NCBI RefSeq assembly: GCF_946151055.1
Contig: NZ_CAMGYZ010000007.1
Span: 248,001-312,000, forward strand
Direction of reading: 5' to 3'
Length of the DNA stretch: 64,000 bases
From: Bacillus sp. Marseille-Q3570
Lineage (GTDB): Bacteria; Bacillota; Bacilli; Bacillales; Fictibacillaceae
Numbering within the stretch: position 1 is the stretch's first letter; each line of letters opens with the position of its first letter. The notes beneath the pieces were generated by a model that worked only from the letters and a program-made list of their open reading frames with translations, was not told where the DNA came from and did no database searches. This document shows, one piece after another, positions 1 through 8,647 of this stretch. A program made the position numbers and the translations under genes.

Positions 1-620
1 CGATGATATTCGGAGCAATATTTGGAATATTACTTGGTATCATTTCTGCAATACGTTATAACACGATTTGGGATTATGGAGCAACATTTGTCGCCGTAAT
101 TGGTAAGTCGATTCCAAGTTTCGTGTTTGCAGCATTACTTCAATATTATGTCGGTGTTAAATTACAATGGTTTCCTGTTGCCTTTTGGGAAGGATGGGAA
201 TATTCCGTATTACCGACGATTGCATTGGCGGTGTTCGTCGTAGCTGTTGCAGCACGTTTCACTCGAACCGAAATGCTTGAGGTCATGAACCAGGATTTTA
301 TCACGACTGCAAGAGCAAAGGGTGTAAGTGGTTTTGCTGTTGTATTCAAGCATGGTATCCGAAATGCGATGATTCCGTTGATTACGATTTTAGGACCACT
401 TGCAGTTGGATTGATGACTGGTACATTGGTCGTTGAGAAAATTTTTGCAGTTCCAGGACTTGGAGAACAGTTTGTCCGATCAATTACGACAAATGATTAT
501 CCAGTTATCATGGGAACAACACTATTCTTCTCATTCTTCTTGATTTTGGTGATTCTGATCGTTGATATCCTTTATGGAGTCATTGATCCACGAATCCGTT
601 TGGCAGGAGGGAAAGAGTAA
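1..620 (+). CDS. oppB: Oligopeptide ABC transporter permease OppB (5' truncated)
   Basis: This is the C-terminal two thirds of a binding-protein-dependent transport permease; the reading frame is open to the window edge (first full codon at base 3), so roughly 100 N-terminal residues are missing. The visible 205 residues hold about five hydrophobic membrane segments and the cytoplasmic EAA-type loop (DFITTARAKGVSGF), the site where such permeases contact the ATPase. It is followed without a gap by oppC, oppD and oppF, and lies upstream of the spx region as in B. subtilis, which supports Opp rather than the paralogous Dpp/App systems. The product would form the inner-membrane channel with OppC for import of short peptides. 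The binding protein OppA is presumably just left of the window. Confidence 0.88.
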   Translation, partial: MIFGAIFGILLGIISAIRYNTIWDYGATFVAVIGKSIPSFVFAALLQYYVGVKLQWFPVAFWEGWEYSVLPTIALAVFVVAVAARFTRTEMLEVMNQDFITTARAKGVSGFAVVFKHGIRNAMIPLITILGPLAVGLMTGTLVVEKIFAVPGLGEQFVRSITTNDYPVIMGTTLFFSFFLILVILIVDILYGVIDPRIRLAGGKE

Positions 621-1636
621 TGAGTAAACATGAAAACTATGTGAATGATGAACTTTTCCAACCTGCTCAAATTGACAGTACTAAAAGCGAGAAAATTGCT
701 GGTCCCAGTCTGAGCTTCTGGCAAGATGCCTGGATGAGACTAAAGAAAAATAAATCTGCCATTGTAGGTTGTCTCATTCTACTTGCTTTGACGACCCTGG
801 CAATCTTCGGCCCGATGATGAACGATTTCGGTTTTGATGATCAGAAATTGACTCGTGCCAATCTCCCAGCTAAGGTCCCTGGTCTAGAAAACCTGGGAAT
901 CATGGATGGAACAGATGACATGGGCAATGATATGTATGAAATGAAGGGCATAGAAGAAGGAACATATTTTTGGTTTGGTACAGACGGTTTGGGACGTGAC
1001 CTTTGGACCCGTGTATGGCAAGGAACCCGTATTTCATTATATATCGCGTTATTAGCGGCTGCGATTGATATGGTGATCGGGGTAATCTATGGCGGAATCT
1101 CAGCATATTACGGAGGGCGTGTTGATAATGTCCTACAGCGTATCGTAGAGGTTCTGGTTGGAATTCCAAACCTGGTCGTCGTTATCTTGATGATCCTCGT
1201 CTTAGACCCAGGAATCATATCGATAACCGTCGCCCTGACAATAACCGGTTGGATCGGGATGTCAAGGATTGTCCGTGGTCAGATCTTAAAGTTGAAAGGC
1301 CAAGAATTCGTCTTAGCTTCTAGAACACTTGGTTCATCGGATAATAAAATCATTTCAAAACACTTGATTCCGAACGTGATGGGTGTCATTATCATAAATA
1401 CAATGTTTACGATTCCAGCTGCAATATTCTTCGAAGCATTCCTAAGCTTTATCGGATTAGGTTTACAACCGCCATTGGCTTCATTAGGAACATTGATTGA
1501 AGAAGGATATCGTAATATGCAGATTTTTCCTCATATGATGATTTATCCATCAATCATTATCAGTTTGGTCATGATTGCATTCAACGTTGTTGCGGATGGA
1601 TTGCGGGATGCGCTAGATCCGAAGATGAGAGATTAA
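620..1636 (+). CDS. oppC: Oligopeptide ABC transporter permease OppC
   Basis: A 338-residue permease of the OppC/DppC type. A soluble N-terminal tail of about 45 residues is followed by a first membrane helix, a long extracytoplasmic loop ending in WFGTDGLGRD (a motif typical of OppC), and five further helices. The EAA loop is seen as GQEFVLASRTLG, and the C-terminus GLRDALDPKMRD is also typical. The ATG overlaps the oppB stop by one base and has an AGGAGGG ribosome site, so the two are translationally coupled. The first external loop looks about 25-30 residues longer than I recall for B. subtilis OppC; this could affect contact with OppA but is otherwise unexplained. Confidence 0.9.
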   Translation: MSKHENYVNDELFQPAQIDSTKSEKIAGPSLSFWQDAWMRLKKNKSAIVGCLILLALTTLAIFGPMMNDFGFDDQKLTRANLPAKVPGLENLGIMDGTDDMGNDMYEMKGIEEGTYFWFGTDGLGRDLWTRVWQGTRISLYIALLAAAIDMVIGVIYGGISAYYGGRVDNVLQRIVEVLVGIPNLVVVILMILVLDPGIISITVALTITGWIGMSRIVRGQILKLKGQEFVLASRTLGSSDNKIISKHLIPNVMGVIIINTMFTIPAAIFFEAFLSFIGLGLQPPLASLGTLIEEGYRNMQIFPHMMIYPSIIISLVMIAFNVVADGLRDALDPKMRD

Positions 1637-1655
1637 TAGAAGGTGGGTGAAGAGG

Positions 1656-2675
1656 ATGGAACACATTTTAGAAATCAAGAATTTACATGTATCATTTGAC
1701 ACTTTCGCCGGTGAAGTACAAGCCGTCCGTGGTGTCGATATCAAGTTGCAAAAAGGAGAAACCCTGGCGATCGTTGGTGAATCCGGATCAGGTAAATCCG
1801 TAACGTCTAAAAGTATTATGCGATTGATCCCTAACCCGCCTGGTAGAATTAAAGAAGGGCAAATTCTCTTCCAGGGGAAAGATCTGGCACAATACTCCGA
1901 ACGCCAAATGCAAAAAATACGGGGATCAGAAATCTCAATGATTTTCCAGGATCCAATGACGTCCTTGAATCCAACGATGACGGTTGGTAAGCAAATCATG
2001 GAAGGACTTCGGATCCATCAAAAGATGTCTAAATCACAAGCTACTGCACGTGCTCTAGAATTATTGAAATTAGTCGGTATTCCGAATGCAGAAGCACGCT
2101 TGAAACAATACCCCCACCAATTTTCAGGTGGTATGAGACAACGTGTGGTCATTGCGATTGCACTCGCATGTAATCCGAAGATTTTGATTGCGGATGAGCC
2201 GACCACTGCACTAGATGTAACGATTCAAGCACAAATCCTTGATTTGATGCGTGATCTGCAAGATAAGACGGGTACAGCAATCATCCTGATCACACATGAC
2301 CTTGGCGTCGTAGCGAATGCTGCTCAACGTGTTGCTGTCATGTATGGTGGGCAGATTGTTGAAACCGGAACTGTTGATGAAATTTTCTATAAACCAAAGC
2401 ATCCTTATACTTGGGGATTGTTAGCTTCAATGCCGAAGCTTGGTGCAGATGGAAGTGAGCTAATCGCAATTCCAGGGTCACCTCCTGACTTGAGTGATCC
2501 TCCGAAGGGATGCCCATTTGCGGCACGTTGTCCGCATGCTATGAAGGTTTGTATAGATCATATGCCTGATGCTACTGAAGTTTCTGGTACGCATAAAGCA
2601 GCCTGCTGGTTATTGGATGAAAGAGCACCTAAAGTTGAAAAGCCGGTTGAAGCATCAGTTGGGGGTGCAAGATAA
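1656..2675 (+). CDS. oppD: Oligopeptide ABC transporter ATPase OppD
   Basis: This is one of the two ATPase subunits of the peptide importer. Visible motifs are Walker A (GESGSGKS, about residue 40), the ABC signature FSGGMRQR, Walker [13 protein letters not shown] with the switch His in ITHDLG, and the C-terminal oligopeptide-transporter domain with its Cys motif ([15 protein letters not shown]). That motif is known in this family to bind an iron-sulfur cluster in some members. I chose ATG 1656 because AAGGTGG ends nine bases upstream; a GTG at 1647 is the longer alternative. The stop overlaps the oppF start by one base. Confidence 0.92.
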   Translation: MEHILEIKNLHVSFDTFAGEVQAVRGVDIKLQKGETLAIVGESGSGKSVTSKSIMRLIPNPPGRIKEGQILFQGKDLAQYSERQMQKIRGSEISMIFQDPMTSLNPTMTVGKQIMEGLRIHQKMSKSQATARALELLKLVGIPNAEARLKQYPHQFSGGMRQRVVIAIALACNPKILIADEPTTALDVTIQAQILDLMRDLQDKTGTAIILITHDLGVVANAAQRVAVMYGGQIVETGTVDEIFYKPKHPYTWGLLASMPKLGADGSELIAIPGSPPDLSDPPKGCPFAARCPHAMKVCIDHMPDATEVSGTHKAACWLLDERAPKVEKPVEASVGGAR

Positions 2676-3661
2676 TGGCAACTAGAGAGAAATTGGTAGA
2701 AGTAAAAAATCTAAAGAAATATTTCAACATGGGCAAAGGGCAAATGTTGAAAGCAGTAGACGATGTTTCATTTGACATTTATAAAGGTGAAACGTTAGGT
2801 CTAGTTGGTGAATCCGGTTGTGGTAAATCTACTACTGGAAGAACGATCATCCGTTTATATGGAGCGACTGATGGTTCAGTCACTTTCAACGGTGAAGATG
2901 TCCATGGTAAGAAAAATAAAGCCAAGTTGAAAGAGTTCAATAGAAAGATGCAGATGATCTTCCAGGATCCTTATGCATCATTGAACCCGAGGATGACTGT
3001 TAAAGATATCATCGCTGAAGGTATTGATATCCACGGTCTTGCGAAGACGAAAGAAGAAAGATTGAATCGTGTTCATGAACTTCTAGAAACAGTCGGTCTG
3101 AATAAAGAACATGCAAACCGTTATCCGCACGAATTCAGTGGTGGACAACGGCAACGTATCGGAATTGCGCGCGCATTGGCAGTAGATCCGGATTTCATCA
3201 TTGCGGATGAGCCTATCTCTGCATTGGACGTATCGATTCAAGCGCAGGTAGTCAACTTGATGCAAAAGCTGCAGCGTGAGCGCGGCTTGACATACTTGTT
3301 CATTGCGCATGACCTGTCAATGGTCAAGCATATCAGTGACCGCGTTGGTGTTATGTACCTGGGTAACCTCGTAGAGCTTACTGAAAGTGATACGCTGTAC
3401 AACGAGCCTTTGCATCCATATACGCAAGCTCTATTGTCTGCGATTCCAGTTCCAGATCCGGAACTTGAGCGAAGTCGTGAGCGTATCATCCTTGAAGGTG
3501 ATGTACCATCTCCGGTATCACCACCAAGCGGCTGCCGTTTCCGTACAAGATGTCCTCATGCTATGGACGTATGTGCGAAAGTGGTACCTAAGTGGCAAGA
3601 AGCCCGAGAAGGTCACTATGTAGCTTGTCACCTTTATGACGATGAATTGAAGGAAAATTAA
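2675..3661 (+). CDS. oppF: Oligopeptide ABC transporter ATPase OppF
   Basis: Second ATPase subunit of the importer, 328 residues. Walker A is GESGCGKST, the signature is [10 protein letters not shown], Walker B is [12 protein letters not shown], and the C-terminal oligopeptide domain carries [15 protein letters not shown]. OppD and OppF form a heterodimer that powers the OppBC channel. In Bacillus this importer takes up cell-wall peptides and signalling peptides such as the Phr/CSF family, and is needed for competence and sporulation. It is the last gene of the operon and is followed directly by a strong terminator. Confidence 0.92.
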   Translation: MATREKLVEVKNLKKYFNMGKGQMLKAVDDVSFDIYKGETLGLVGESGCGKSTTGRTIIRLYGATDGSVTFNGEDVHGKKNKAKLKEFNRKMQMIFQDPYASLNPRMTVKDIIAEGIDIHGLAKTKEERLNRVHELLETVGLNKEHANRYPHEFSGGQRQRIGIARALAVDPDFIIADEPISALDVSIQAQVVNLMQKLQRERGLTYLFIAHDLSMVKHISDRVGVMYLGNLVELTESDTLYNEPLHPYTQALLSAIPVPDPELERSRERIILEGDVPSPVSPPSGCRFRTRCPHAMDVCAKVVPKWQEAREGHYVACHLYDDELKEN

Positions 3662-3671
3662 TTGTCTATGG

Positions 3672-3704
3672 AACGATCTCCGTAAAAGGAGGTCGTTTTT
3701 TTTG
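3672..3704 (+). terminator. Rho-independent terminator of the opp operon
   Basis: The stem ACGATCTCC / GGAGGTCGT (one G-T pair) around a six-base loop is followed by eight T residues, eleven bases after the oppF stop. Confidence 0.9.
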
Positions 3705-3780
3705 GAAGTCTTCAAATATTTGTTGTTTTTCATGGCCCCCGAACACTTTATGGAACATTTTTATTTTTAATCTAAAATAG

Positions 3781-3809
3781 TTGTAATTTGTCTGAAAACA
3801 CACTACGAT
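3781..3809 (+). promoter_or_regulatory. Candidate sigma-A promoter for the DegV gene
   Basis: TTGTAA and TACGAT are separated by 17 bases, about 45 bases before the start codon of the DegV-family gene. Both hexamers are imperfect, so this is a candidate only. Confidence 0.4.
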
Positions 3810-3854
3810 AGTATGAGAAACTATGCGGAGTATGGATAGGAATGAGGATAAAGT

Positions 3855-4709
3855 ATGAAGATAGCTTTAGTAGTTGATAGTGCGAGTGATTTTTTGGGAC
3901 AAGAAGAAAACATAGAAATTACCACTCCTATGAAAGTTGTTCCGCTGAACGTTAATTTTAAAGGGGAAGAGACCTATTTAGATGGTACCACTATAACCCA
4001 TGAAGAATTCTATGAAAAAATGAGAAATTCAAAAGAGCTGCCTAAAACAAGCCAGCCTGCTCCTCAAAAATTCTTCGATACATTCAAAGAATTACTTTCA
4101 GAAGGGTATTCAGTGATTTATCTAGGTATCGCAAGTAATTTAAGCGGTACTTTCCAAAGTGCTAACGTGGCCAAAGAAATGTTTAGTGAAGAAGAGCAAA
4201 ACAGGCTCTATTTAATTGATACAGAGACAGTTTCAGCTGGAGTCCTTTATTTGTTGGAATTTACCGATCAATTAATCCAGAAGGGTCATTTACCAGAAGA
4301 AGTTTATCAAAAAGTACAAGAACGTAAGAAAGATGTGACAGGGATCATCCTACTCGAAACATTGGAGAACTTAACAAAAGGCGGCCGCATCTCAACATTA
4401 CAGGGTAAAGTCGGTAACTTTTTGAATATCAAACCATTACTTAAAATAAAAGAGGGAACAGTTGAAACTCTAGAAAACTTCCGTGGTAAAAAGAAAGGGA
4501 TTAAAAAACTGGCTGAAATGATCCATGACTGGAGAGAGGATCATGAAGAATTATTGATTGTACACAGTTACCCTTCTAAGCAGATTGTCATTGAGAGCTT
4601 TAAAGAGCAATTTTCCTTGGAGACATTCAAAAAAATCCGTTGTATCAAGTTAGGTAGTGTCATCGGTACCTACGGGAGTGAAAATTCCATTGGGATCATA
4701 AAGTATTGA
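3855..4709 (+). CDS. DegV family fatty-acid-binding protein (FakB-like)
   Basis: A 284-residue protein with the DegV fold. Seen directly are the N-terminal ALVVDSASD segment, the TSQPAP segment after the first helical region, the GIASNLSGTFQSA phosphate/lipid-binding stretch, and the central TKGGRIS motif. Members bind a fatty acid and, with the kinase FakA, allow phosphorylation of exogenous fatty acids for phospholipid synthesis. No fakA gene is in the window, so the substrate role is from family knowledge only. It is monocistronic, between the opp terminator and its own terminator, with a candidate promoter just upstream. Confidence 0.85.
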   Translation: MKIALVVDSASDFLGQEENIEITTPMKVVPLNVNFKGEETYLDGTTITHEEFYEKMRNSKELPKTSQPAPQKFFDTFKELLSEGYSVIYLGIASNLSGTFQSANVAKEMFSEEEQNRLYLIDTETVSAGVLYLLEFTDQLIQKGHLPEEVYQKVQERKKDVTGIILLETLENLTKGGRISTLQGKVGNFLNIKPLLKIKEGTVETLENFRGKKKGIKKLAEMIHDWREDHEELLIVHSYPSKQIVIESFKEQFSLETFKKIRCIKLGSVIGTYGSENSIGIIKY

Positions 4710-4738
4710 ACAGTCCTGTCATACAGGGCTGTTTTTTT
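4710..4738 (+). terminator. Terminator after the DegV gene
   Basis: ACAGTCCTG and CAGGGCTGT form a nine-base stem around TCATA, followed by a run of seven T residues directly after the stop codon. Confidence 0.88.
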
Positions 4739-4750
4739 ATGTATACTAAG

Positions 4751-4780
4751 TTGAAGGGAATCTGGTGTGCGGCGTATAAT
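4751..4780 (+). promoter_or_regulatory. Sigma-A type promoter for the 4824 gene
   Basis: TTGAAG, an 18-base spacer and a perfect TATAAT. The predicted transcript starts near 4787 and the ribosome site AGGAGG lies at 4811. The upstream in-frame GTG at 4767 falls inside this promoter, which argues for the shorter protein. Confidence 0.7.
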
Positions 4781-4823
4781 ACATAAGGAAAGTTCGTATA
4801 TATATGAACGAGGAGGAAATGTA

Positions 4824-5249
4824 GTGATTTATTATCAATTTGATCCTGAAACTGATTTGGAACTCCTTAAATTAATAGATCAAAAAGGAAAACTTCCTGA
4901 TACGATTTCCTCTTCATTGGTCGAGAAACCATTTGTTATGAAGGACAATGAGGAAGCGTATGTATTTTCAAATGATGAAGAGGATACAGGATTCTTATGG
5001 CTGAATATCTCTGAAAATAAGATGCTTGAAATCACTTTTCTATTTATGTATGACCAAATGGCCTCTGAAAAGTTTCAAAGTAAGTTGATCGACTTTTCGG
5101 TCAAAAGAGCGAAATATTTACAATTACGCCGAGTGGCTTTCAATAAAGAAGTATTGAATGGAAGAACTGAACTTTCCCAACTGAAGGAGGAGCTGGGGTG
5201 CATTCGGATGGAATCGAAAGACCCATGGATCGAATGCATTCTTGGATAA
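4824..5249 (+). CDS. Hypothetical protein, possibly GNAT-like
   Basis: A 141-residue soluble, acidic protein that I do not recognise. GTG 4824 is chosen because AGGAGG sits seven bases upstream and a strong promoter overlaps the longer alternative start. The middle alternates beta-like and helical stretches (VFSNDEED, LWLNISENKMLEITFLF, then RAKYLQLRRVAFNK), an order seen in GNAT acetyltransferases. I cannot see a convincing acetyl-CoA loop, so this is only a structural guess. The gene ends four bases from the convergent HD hydrolase gene. Confidence 0.7.
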   Translation: MIYYQFDPETDLELLKLIDQKGKLPDTISSSLVEKPFVMKDNEEAYVFSNDEEDTGFLWLNISENKMLEITFLFMYDQMASEKFQSKLIDFSVKRAKYLQLRRVAFNKEVLNGRTELSQLKEELGCIRMESKDPWIECILG

Positions 5250-5253
5250 CCGT

Positions 5254-5790
5254 TCAGCTTGTTTGTTGAAGGGGTGTAGGATTTCCATTTTCATTTAACT
5301 TAAAATCAAGCTTTTTGACCAGCTCGATTGCTTTCTCATATGAAACTTCACGATAATGATGGAGACCACCAGGTTCTTCATCAGCTTCATCAGCCAACCT
5401 GACCACTTTCTGTAACGGATTCAATTCTAATGATCCCCCAGGCAAATATGAATCAGTGTGCAAAAGAATGGCTAATGAAATAGCTTTCGCATTTTCACGA
5501 TCTTCCCCAAGCTCAATCAATAATTTATGTGCTCTTTCAGCACCTTTGATTGCGTGTATATCATTCGCTTTGTACTGCTCATAATCCCACTTACCGTCCC
5601 TGTACCATGTATAATGCCCGATATCATGAAGAAGTGCTGCTTTACATGCAAGCATAGGATCGACGCCATATTGACCGGACAGCTTATAGGCATGGAAACT
5701 GGAGGCAATGGCATGCACAACTCCAGATCGTTGTAAATATTTTTGTGTCTTAGGATGTTCGAATATTTCAAGCAATGTAGGTTGCCGCAT
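5254..5790 (-). CDS. HD-domain metal-dependent phosphohydrolase
   Basis: A 178-residue protein of the HD superfamily. The metal-binding signature is LLHDIGH, preceded by a His-containing helix (SSFHAYKLS) and followed by a His/Asp pair in LLHTDSYLPGG and the RLADEADE segment typical of small HD hydrolases. The reaction is probably hydrolysis of a nucleotide or phosphomonoester, but the substrate cannot be read from the sequence. I chose ATG 5790 with AAAGGAGG in front of it rather than the longer frame to 5826. It is convergent with the preceding gene and shares no operon. Confidence 0.82.
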   Translation of the reverse strand: MRQPTLLEIFEHPKTQKYLQRSGVVHAIASSFHAYKLSGQYGVDPMLACKAALLHDIGHYTWYRDGKWDYEQYKANDIHAIKGAERAHKLLIELGEDRENAKAISLAILLHTDSYLPGGSLELNPLQKVVRLADEADEEPGGLHHYREVSYEKAIELVKKLDFKLNENGNPTPLQQTS

Positions 5791-6104
5791 GGATATTCCT
5801 CCTTTATATAAAATGTATGAATGCATGAAGTGTTGTATTGCTCTATTGGTCTTTTAAGGGTACGCACGGCACTTCCGCTTTTCTAAGTGTATTGTTCAAC
5901 AATATAGCATGTCTCCAACTCCGATTCAAGTGAAAAATTTCTAACCATAGTCATGTTTTATATATTTATCGTTAAATTGTCTTAGTAAACATATAATTTT
6001 TTTGGGAAAATGATGAAATTTATGTCGAAAGTTACTTTTCATGAAATGATTGGTTTTCTATAATAGTATTTATAAAGTGATACAACAGGGGGAGGAACAG
6101 AAAT
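5791..6104. other. Intergenic region, about 310 bp
   Basis: This divergent interval holds the leaders of the HD hydrolase gene (minus strand) and the glycoside-hydrolase-like gene (plus strand). A short stretch near 5862-5880 resembles the end of common Bacillus interspersed repeats (AAAAGCGGAAGTGCC on the minus strand) and may be a repeat relic. A TATAAT at 6059 is the best promoter element. Nothing else stands out. Confidence 0.5.
6036..6064 (+). promoter_or_regulatory. Weak promoter candidate before the 6105 gene
   Basis: A perfect TATAAT at 6059 has only TTTTCA as a -35 element at 17-base spacing. The predicted start lies about 35 bases before the gene, with GGGGGAGG as ribosome site. 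Confidence 0.4.
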
Positions 6105-7295
6105 ATGGGGATGATGAAAGTAATCATGTCGATGTTTCTTTTGGCGTTTCCGTCTTGGGAAATGGCAGATGAAACACAAGAATATGAAGTAGCGTTTCAC
6201 AAAGGTATTGAAACACATGTAATGAAAAGGGAACTTCCGGAGCAGCTTCCGAGGTTTGCATATGATTCAGGATTGACCTTTCAATATCCAGATGCAGTAA
6301 GAGGAATTTATGTAACAGGGCACTCTGCTGGGGGCAGCAGATTTGAGAAGCTCGTATCATTGCTTAATAAGACAGAATTGAATGCAATGGTGGTTGATAT
6401 CAAGGATGATCATGGGTATATAACGTACATACCAGATAAAGAATCCCCATTACATTCTGCTGGTCAACCGTATATCAAAGACCCGAGGAAAATGTTAGAG
6501 ACGTTAGAGAAAAATGAAATTTACCCAATAGCACGGGTTGTTGTTTTTAAGGATTCCGTGCTTGCAAAACAGAAACCTGAACTATCCTTTAAAAATGGTG
6601 GATCGGTTTGGAAGAATGGCCGTGGAGAAGCATTCGTAAATCCATTCATGAAAGAAGTATGGGATTACAACGTACAAGTGGCGATCGAAGCAGCGAAATT
6701 GGGATTCCAGGAAATACAGTTTGATTATGTCCGTTTCCCTGAAGGTTTTGAAAAACGTGATAAATCGTTATCGTATAATCAGGGTGAGTATGCTGATCTT
6801 GATATCGATAGCGTTCAAAAGCGAGTGACCGCTGTAACAGAATTCGTGGAGTATGCCAGGAAACAATTAGAACCTTATGGCGTTAAAGTGTCTGTAGACA
6901 TTTTCGGATATACCGCAACCTTACCTGAAGCACCAGGGATCGGTCAAAACTTCTCAAAAATTTCGAGTCATGTCGATGTCATTTCATCTATGATCTATCC
7001 AAGTCACTGGACTTCGTATTTTGGGATTGCCAAACCAGACTTGGAACCATATCGTCTTGTTACGGAATATGCAAAAATGGAAAATAAAAAGTTGGGCGAA
7101 CTGGAAAACCCACCGATTTCAAGACCATGGATACAGGATTTTACGGCTTCTTATTTAGGAAGCGGCAATTACATGAATTATGGTAAAGCAGAAGTAGAAG
7201 CTCAAATCCGTGCACTCAATGAAAATGGTATTAATGAATTCCTATTATGGGATGCCGGAAACACATACACACCGAATGTAGATTACACACCTTAG
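6105..7295 (+). CDS. Putative secreted glycoside hydrolase (DUF4015-type)
   Basis: A 396-residue protein with a short hydrophobic N-terminus (about residues 4-17) that looks like a signal or anchor sequence. The body resembles the DUF4015 group of putative glycoside hydrolases with a TIM-barrel fold: GIYVTGHSAGG near residue 68, then VVDIKDDHG, IARVVVFKD, IQFDYVRFPEG and SVDIFGY, where conserved Asp and Glu residues sit at strand ends. No substrate has been assigned from anything visible here; a carbohydrate of the cell envelope is plausible. The gene stands alone with its own terminator. The annotation as a hydrolase rests on family resemblance. Confidence 0.78.
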   Translation: MGMMKVIMSMFLLAFPSWEMADETQEYEVAFHKGIETHVMKRELPEQLPRFAYDSGLTFQYPDAVRGIYVTGHSAGGSRFEKLVSLLNKTELNAMVVDIKDDHGYITYIPDKESPLHSAGQPYIKDPRKMLETLEKNEIYPIARVVVFKDSVLAKQKPELSFKNGGSVWKNGRGEAFVNPFMKEVWDYNVQVAIEAAKLGFQEIQFDYVRFPEGFEKRDKSLSYNQGEYADLDIDSVQKRVTAVTEFVEYARKQLEPYGVKVSVDIFGYTATLPEAPGIGQNFSKISSHVDVISSMIYPSHWTSYFGIAKPDLEPYRLVTEYAKMENKKLGELENPPISRPWIQDFTASYLGSGNYMNYGKAEVEAQIRALNENGINEFLLWDAGNTYTPNVDYTP

Positions 7296-7328
7296 TGACA
7301 ATGATAATGAAGAGTTTTCATAAGTACA

Positions 7329-7367
7329 AAAAAGACCCAGGAGTATATTGATCCTCCTGGGTCTTTG
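7329..7367. terminator. Bidirectional terminator
   Basis: AAAGACCCAGGAG and CTCCTGGGTCTTT form a near-perfect 13-base stem. T-rich flanks on both strands mean it can serve the plus-strand gene ending at 7295 and the minus-strand gene ending at 7387. Confidence 0.85.
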
Positions 7368-7386
7368 CAGTTTTAACTTGATATTT

Positions 7387-7566
7387 TTATACTCTCCTTT
7401 GAACCTTTCGCCATCCTGTTTGGGTATCTTTACTTTTATTCAAGAAGAATTTTGCTTTTCCTCTACCAAATAGTCTTGAAGCAAAACCTTGAGTAATGAT
7501 TCCCATGAAAGCAGTCAGTCCGATGACAAATACGCCGAGCAAAGTAAGGTCGATGAAAAATTGCAT
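7387..7566 (-). CDS. Small single-pass membrane protein
   Basis: A 59-residue protein starting at ATG 7566, which has AGGAGG eight bases upstream. One hydrophobic helix spans about residues 3-28, followed by a basic tail (FGRGKAKFF, WRKVQRR) expected to stay in the cytoplasm. I do not recognise a family. A strong ribosome site and a shared terminator support it being real. Confidence 0.65.
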   Translation of the reverse strand: MQFFIDLTLLGVFVIGLTAFMGIITQGFASRLFGRGKAKFFLNKSKDTQTGWRKVQRRV

Positions 7567-7805
7567 TCGATTTACCTCCTTGTATGTAACATCCAACGTT
7601 TCCTAATACTACTATTGTAAAAGAAGTTTAAAGCCTTTGGAAGAGGGGAAATTATTTATCGATTAAAAACGGAGTTCCCGCCTGTCTTTCCACTGAACAC
7701 CTTATTTTACCCTTTTATTATAGCTTACTTACTGAACAATTGATATAAACTGTCTTTAAAACCGTTCCTTTAATGGAAGTTCGAACCAATCCTTTTGAAT
7801 TCAAA

Positions 7806-7834
7806 TTTAGAGCTAAATGGAGGTTGTGTTATAA
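7806..7834 (+). promoter_or_regulatory. Promoter candidate for yjbC
   Basis: TATAAT at 7829 with a weak TTAGAG -35 element at 17-base spacing. A transcript starting near 7841 would support the ATG at 7870 and exclude the longer upstream frames, whose starts would lie before or inside the promoter. B. subtilis yjbC is also known to depend on stress sigma factors; I could not identify such an element with confidence. Confidence 0.4.
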
Positions 7835-7869
7835 TGGAATTGAATAAACCAAATGGAAAGGGTAGATCA

Positions 7870-8412
7870 ATGAACTGGTATGAAAAGCTGAATGAATATT
7901 TCCCTGTAGAAGAAATGAAATCGAAGAAACACATGGAGTTATTGTTGAAGGAAAAAGGTGACGTCTATCATAAGGATGAGAGTAAACATCACGTCCTAAT
8001 GTATGCAGAGTTCGAGGATTTTATTTTCATCGATTATATTTTTGTATCTGGGGCTGCAAGAGGGCAAGGGATTGGCCATAAGATCCTGGAAAAGCTTAAA
8101 GAGAAGGGAAAGCCGATCATCCTGGAAGTAGAGCCCGTCGATTACGAAGATTCTGATACCGAAAAAAGACAACGCTTTTATAAACGGGAAGGATTCATAC
8201 ATGCAGAATCAATCGGGTACAGACGCCGCTCACTTGCGACAAATGAAATCAATGAGATGGAAATCCTTTTCTGGGCACCTGAAAATGAATCAGAAGAAAT
8301 GGTATACGAAAGTATGAAAAAAATGTATGAAAAGATTCATACCTACAAAGACGTAGAGCTGTACGGTAAATCTTATCAGGATGTAGATGATGTTCTCACA
8401 TTTGAAGAGTAA
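7870..8412 (+). CDS. yjbC: YjbC, GNAT family acetyltransferase
   Basis: A 180-residue protein matching the YjbC family that precedes spx in Bacillus. The start MNWYEKLNEYFP is the typical N-terminus, and ATG 7870 has an AAAGGG ribosome site. The acetyl-CoA binding segment is GAARGQGIGHKILEKL (motif A, Q/R-x-x-G-x-G/A), followed by IILEVEPV and the YKREGF segment typical of motif B. Its substrate is not known. In B. subtilis yjbC is upstream of spx and their expression is connected; here a two-gene RND pump separates them, so co-transcription with spx is unlikely in this strain. Confidence 0.85.
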   Translation: MNWYEKLNEYFPVEEMKSKKHMELLLKEKGDVYHKDESKHHVLMYAEFEDFIFIDYIFVSGAARGQGIGHKILEKLKEKGKPIILEVEPVDYEDSDTEKRQRFYKREGFIHAESIGYRRRSLATNEINEMEILFWAPENESEEMVYESMKKMYEKIHTYKDVELYGKSYQDVDDVLTFEE

Positions 8413-8435
8413 GTGAGGAAAGGACGGTGAGATTC

Positions 8436-8564
8436 ATGAAACGCCGTACAAAGAATAAGAAGAAACGAGAATGGATCAAGGACCTTCTTAAAAAGAAGCT
8501 GCCAGGTTGGACGCCTAAGCCGACAAAAGGCCCAGCGTCACAATCTAAAAGATATACAGCTTGA
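8436..8564 (+). CDS. Small very basic protein downstream of yjbC
   Basis: A possible 42-residue protein with Lys/Arg in about 17 positions (MKRRTKNKKKRE at the start) and a Pro/Lys-rich tail. A purine-rich stretch, GAGGAAAGGACGGTGAG, precedes the ATG, and the strong terminator after it would end the yjbC transcript. I know of no family. It could be a nucleic-acid-binding microprotein or a chance frame; comparison with relatives is needed to tell. Confidence 0.4.
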   Translation: MKRRTKNKKKREWIKDLLKKKLPGWTPKPTKGPASQSKRYTA

Positions 8565-8596
8565 TATCTACACAAAGATTCCCTAAATAACAACAG

Positions 8597-8641
8597 GGGG
8601 CTTAGTCATGAGTGTTCGACACTTATGACTAAGCCCCTTTT
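8597..8641. terminator. Strong bidirectional terminator between yjbC and the RND pump
   Basis: GGGGCTTAGTCATGAGTGT pairs almost perfectly with ACACTTATGACTAAGCCCC around a TCG loop, followed by TTTT. It separates the convergent yjbC unit and the RND gene. Confidence 0.88.
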
Positions 8642-8647
8642 ATATAT

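Noticed and set aside
8396-8593. Minus-strand frame opposite the small basic gene
   Set aside because: No ribosome site, overlaps the end of yjbC in antisense and crosses the 5' side of a terminator region.
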